Positions 5,557 through 5,884 of a stretch of 5,884 nucleotides of DNA are shown here, piece by piece (positions within the stretch are counted from its first letter, which is position 1; every line of letters begins with the position of its first letter). Under the pieces are notes generated by a model that worked only from the letters and a program-made list of their open reading frames with translations, made no database searches and was not told the DNA's origin. The stretch covers positions 1-5,884 of the forward strand of contig JANYEF010000471.1 of the NCBI GenBank assembly GCA_025363325.1. The letters run 5' to 3'. The position numbers and the translations under genes are program-made. The DNA comes from Nitrospira sp. (GTDB taxonomy: Bacteria > Nitrospirota > Nitrospiria > Nitrospirales > Nitrospiraceae).

Positions 5557-5884
5557 ATGCTGGAACGAAAGCCGATTAAAGTATGCTTATTGGGACTCGA
5601 AAACGTCACTGTTTTCTTGCCTGGGCTCGATGGCTTTCGAGTGGGCGGGGAACAGGTGCAGCAATCCCTAATTGCGCGTGGGTTGAGTCACCGCGGGTAC
5701 CAGACTTCGATGGTATCTATGGATTATGGTCAACCGGATGGCGCGGAAGAGGACGGAGTTACGGTGTACAAAGCGTACGCTCAGAATGCTGGCTTGCCCA
5801 TTTTCCGTTTCATTTATCCTCGCTGGATTAAGCTGTGGTCTGCATTGCGACGCGCTAATGCTGACATCTATTACACTAGTTGCG
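5557..5884 (+). CDS. GT4-type (group 1) glycosyltransferase, N-terminal part, cut by window end
   Basis: Frame open from ATG 5557 to the window end, 109 whole codons plus one base. It begins with a short basic strand (KPIKVCLLGLENV). FRVGGEQVQQSLIARGLSHRGYQTSMVS (from 27) follows, the typical N-terminal Rossmann half of GT-B glycosyltransferases, with the GGEQ/GGAE loop at 30-33 and an amphipathic helix. DYGQPDGAEEDGVTVYKAY and FIYPRWIKLWSALRRANADIYY then match the sugar GT4 pattern in which a DG.V.V strand precedes an R.DADI.Y strand. The donor-binding C-terminal half (usually with an E-x7-E motif) lies beyond the window; the full protein would be expected near 370-400 residues. Tight spacing to the upstream gene suggests the same operon. 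Its product should act in the cytoplasm on the same lipid-linked glycan. A different frame open at 5583-5831 is a shadow. Confidence 0.85.
   Translation, partial: MLERKPIKVCLLGLENVTVFLPGLDGFRVGGEQVQQSLIARGLSHRGYQTSMVSMDYGQPDGAEEDGVTVYKAYAQNAGLPIFRFIYPRWIKLWSALRRANADIYYTSC

Overview
The window is a stretch of a surface-polysaccharide (O-antigen, capsule or EPS) biosynthesis locus from a Gram-negative-type bacterium. All supported genes lie on the + strand. GC content is moderate and Shine-Dalgarno (SD) sites are of GAGG/AGGA type. The protein sequences and the intergenic repeat style (a 9-nt-periodic GGTTYATCT-like array, and CTTCGAAC repeats) remind me of Nitrospira/Nitrospirota. That attribution is from memory and only moderately confident, because no marker gene is present.

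Layout: (1) 1-596 is the C-terminal two-thirds of a GDP-L-fucose synthase-type SDR enzyme, cut by the window edge. (2) 597-931 is a non-coding gap of 335 bp with a CTTCGAAC repeat cluster and two hairpins that each have a 20-nt loop. (3) 932-1456 is a small TPR protein, best started at a GTG with a good SD. (4) 1457-1805 is a 349-bp non-coding gap with a strong GC-rich hairpin (1481-1532) and a ~100-bp AT-rich inverted repeat made of 9-nt units (1658-1758). Its right end carries a near-copy of the TPR gene's first codons. (5) 1806-2906 is wecB, the non-hydrolysing UDP-GlcNAc 2-epimerase. (6) 2907-3109 is a 203-bp spacer in which I see no gene. (7) 3110-4180 is a GT2 glycosyltransferase, 4183-5523 a Wzy/WaaL-family O-antigen polymerase or ligase, and 5557 to the window end the N-terminus of a GT4-type glycosyltransferase. 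These last three are tightly spaced (2 bp and 33 bp) and look like one operon.

How the genes work together: the fucose synthase supplies GDP-L-fucose (or a related GDP-deoxyhexose) and WecB supplies UDP-ManNAc. The GT2 and GT4 enzymes transfer sugars to a lipid-linked repeat unit on the cytoplasmic side. The multi-spanning Wzy/WaaL-type protein then polymerises or ligates the glycan on the periplasmic side. The TPR protein has no obvious enzymatic role and sits between repeat-rich spacers, which suggests a mosaic, modular locus.

I found no defence system, CRISPR array, transposase or RNA gene. The unusual material is the structured, repetitive intergenic DNA on both sides of the TPR gene, in particular the 9-nt-periodic inverted repeat and the duplicated gene-start sequence.
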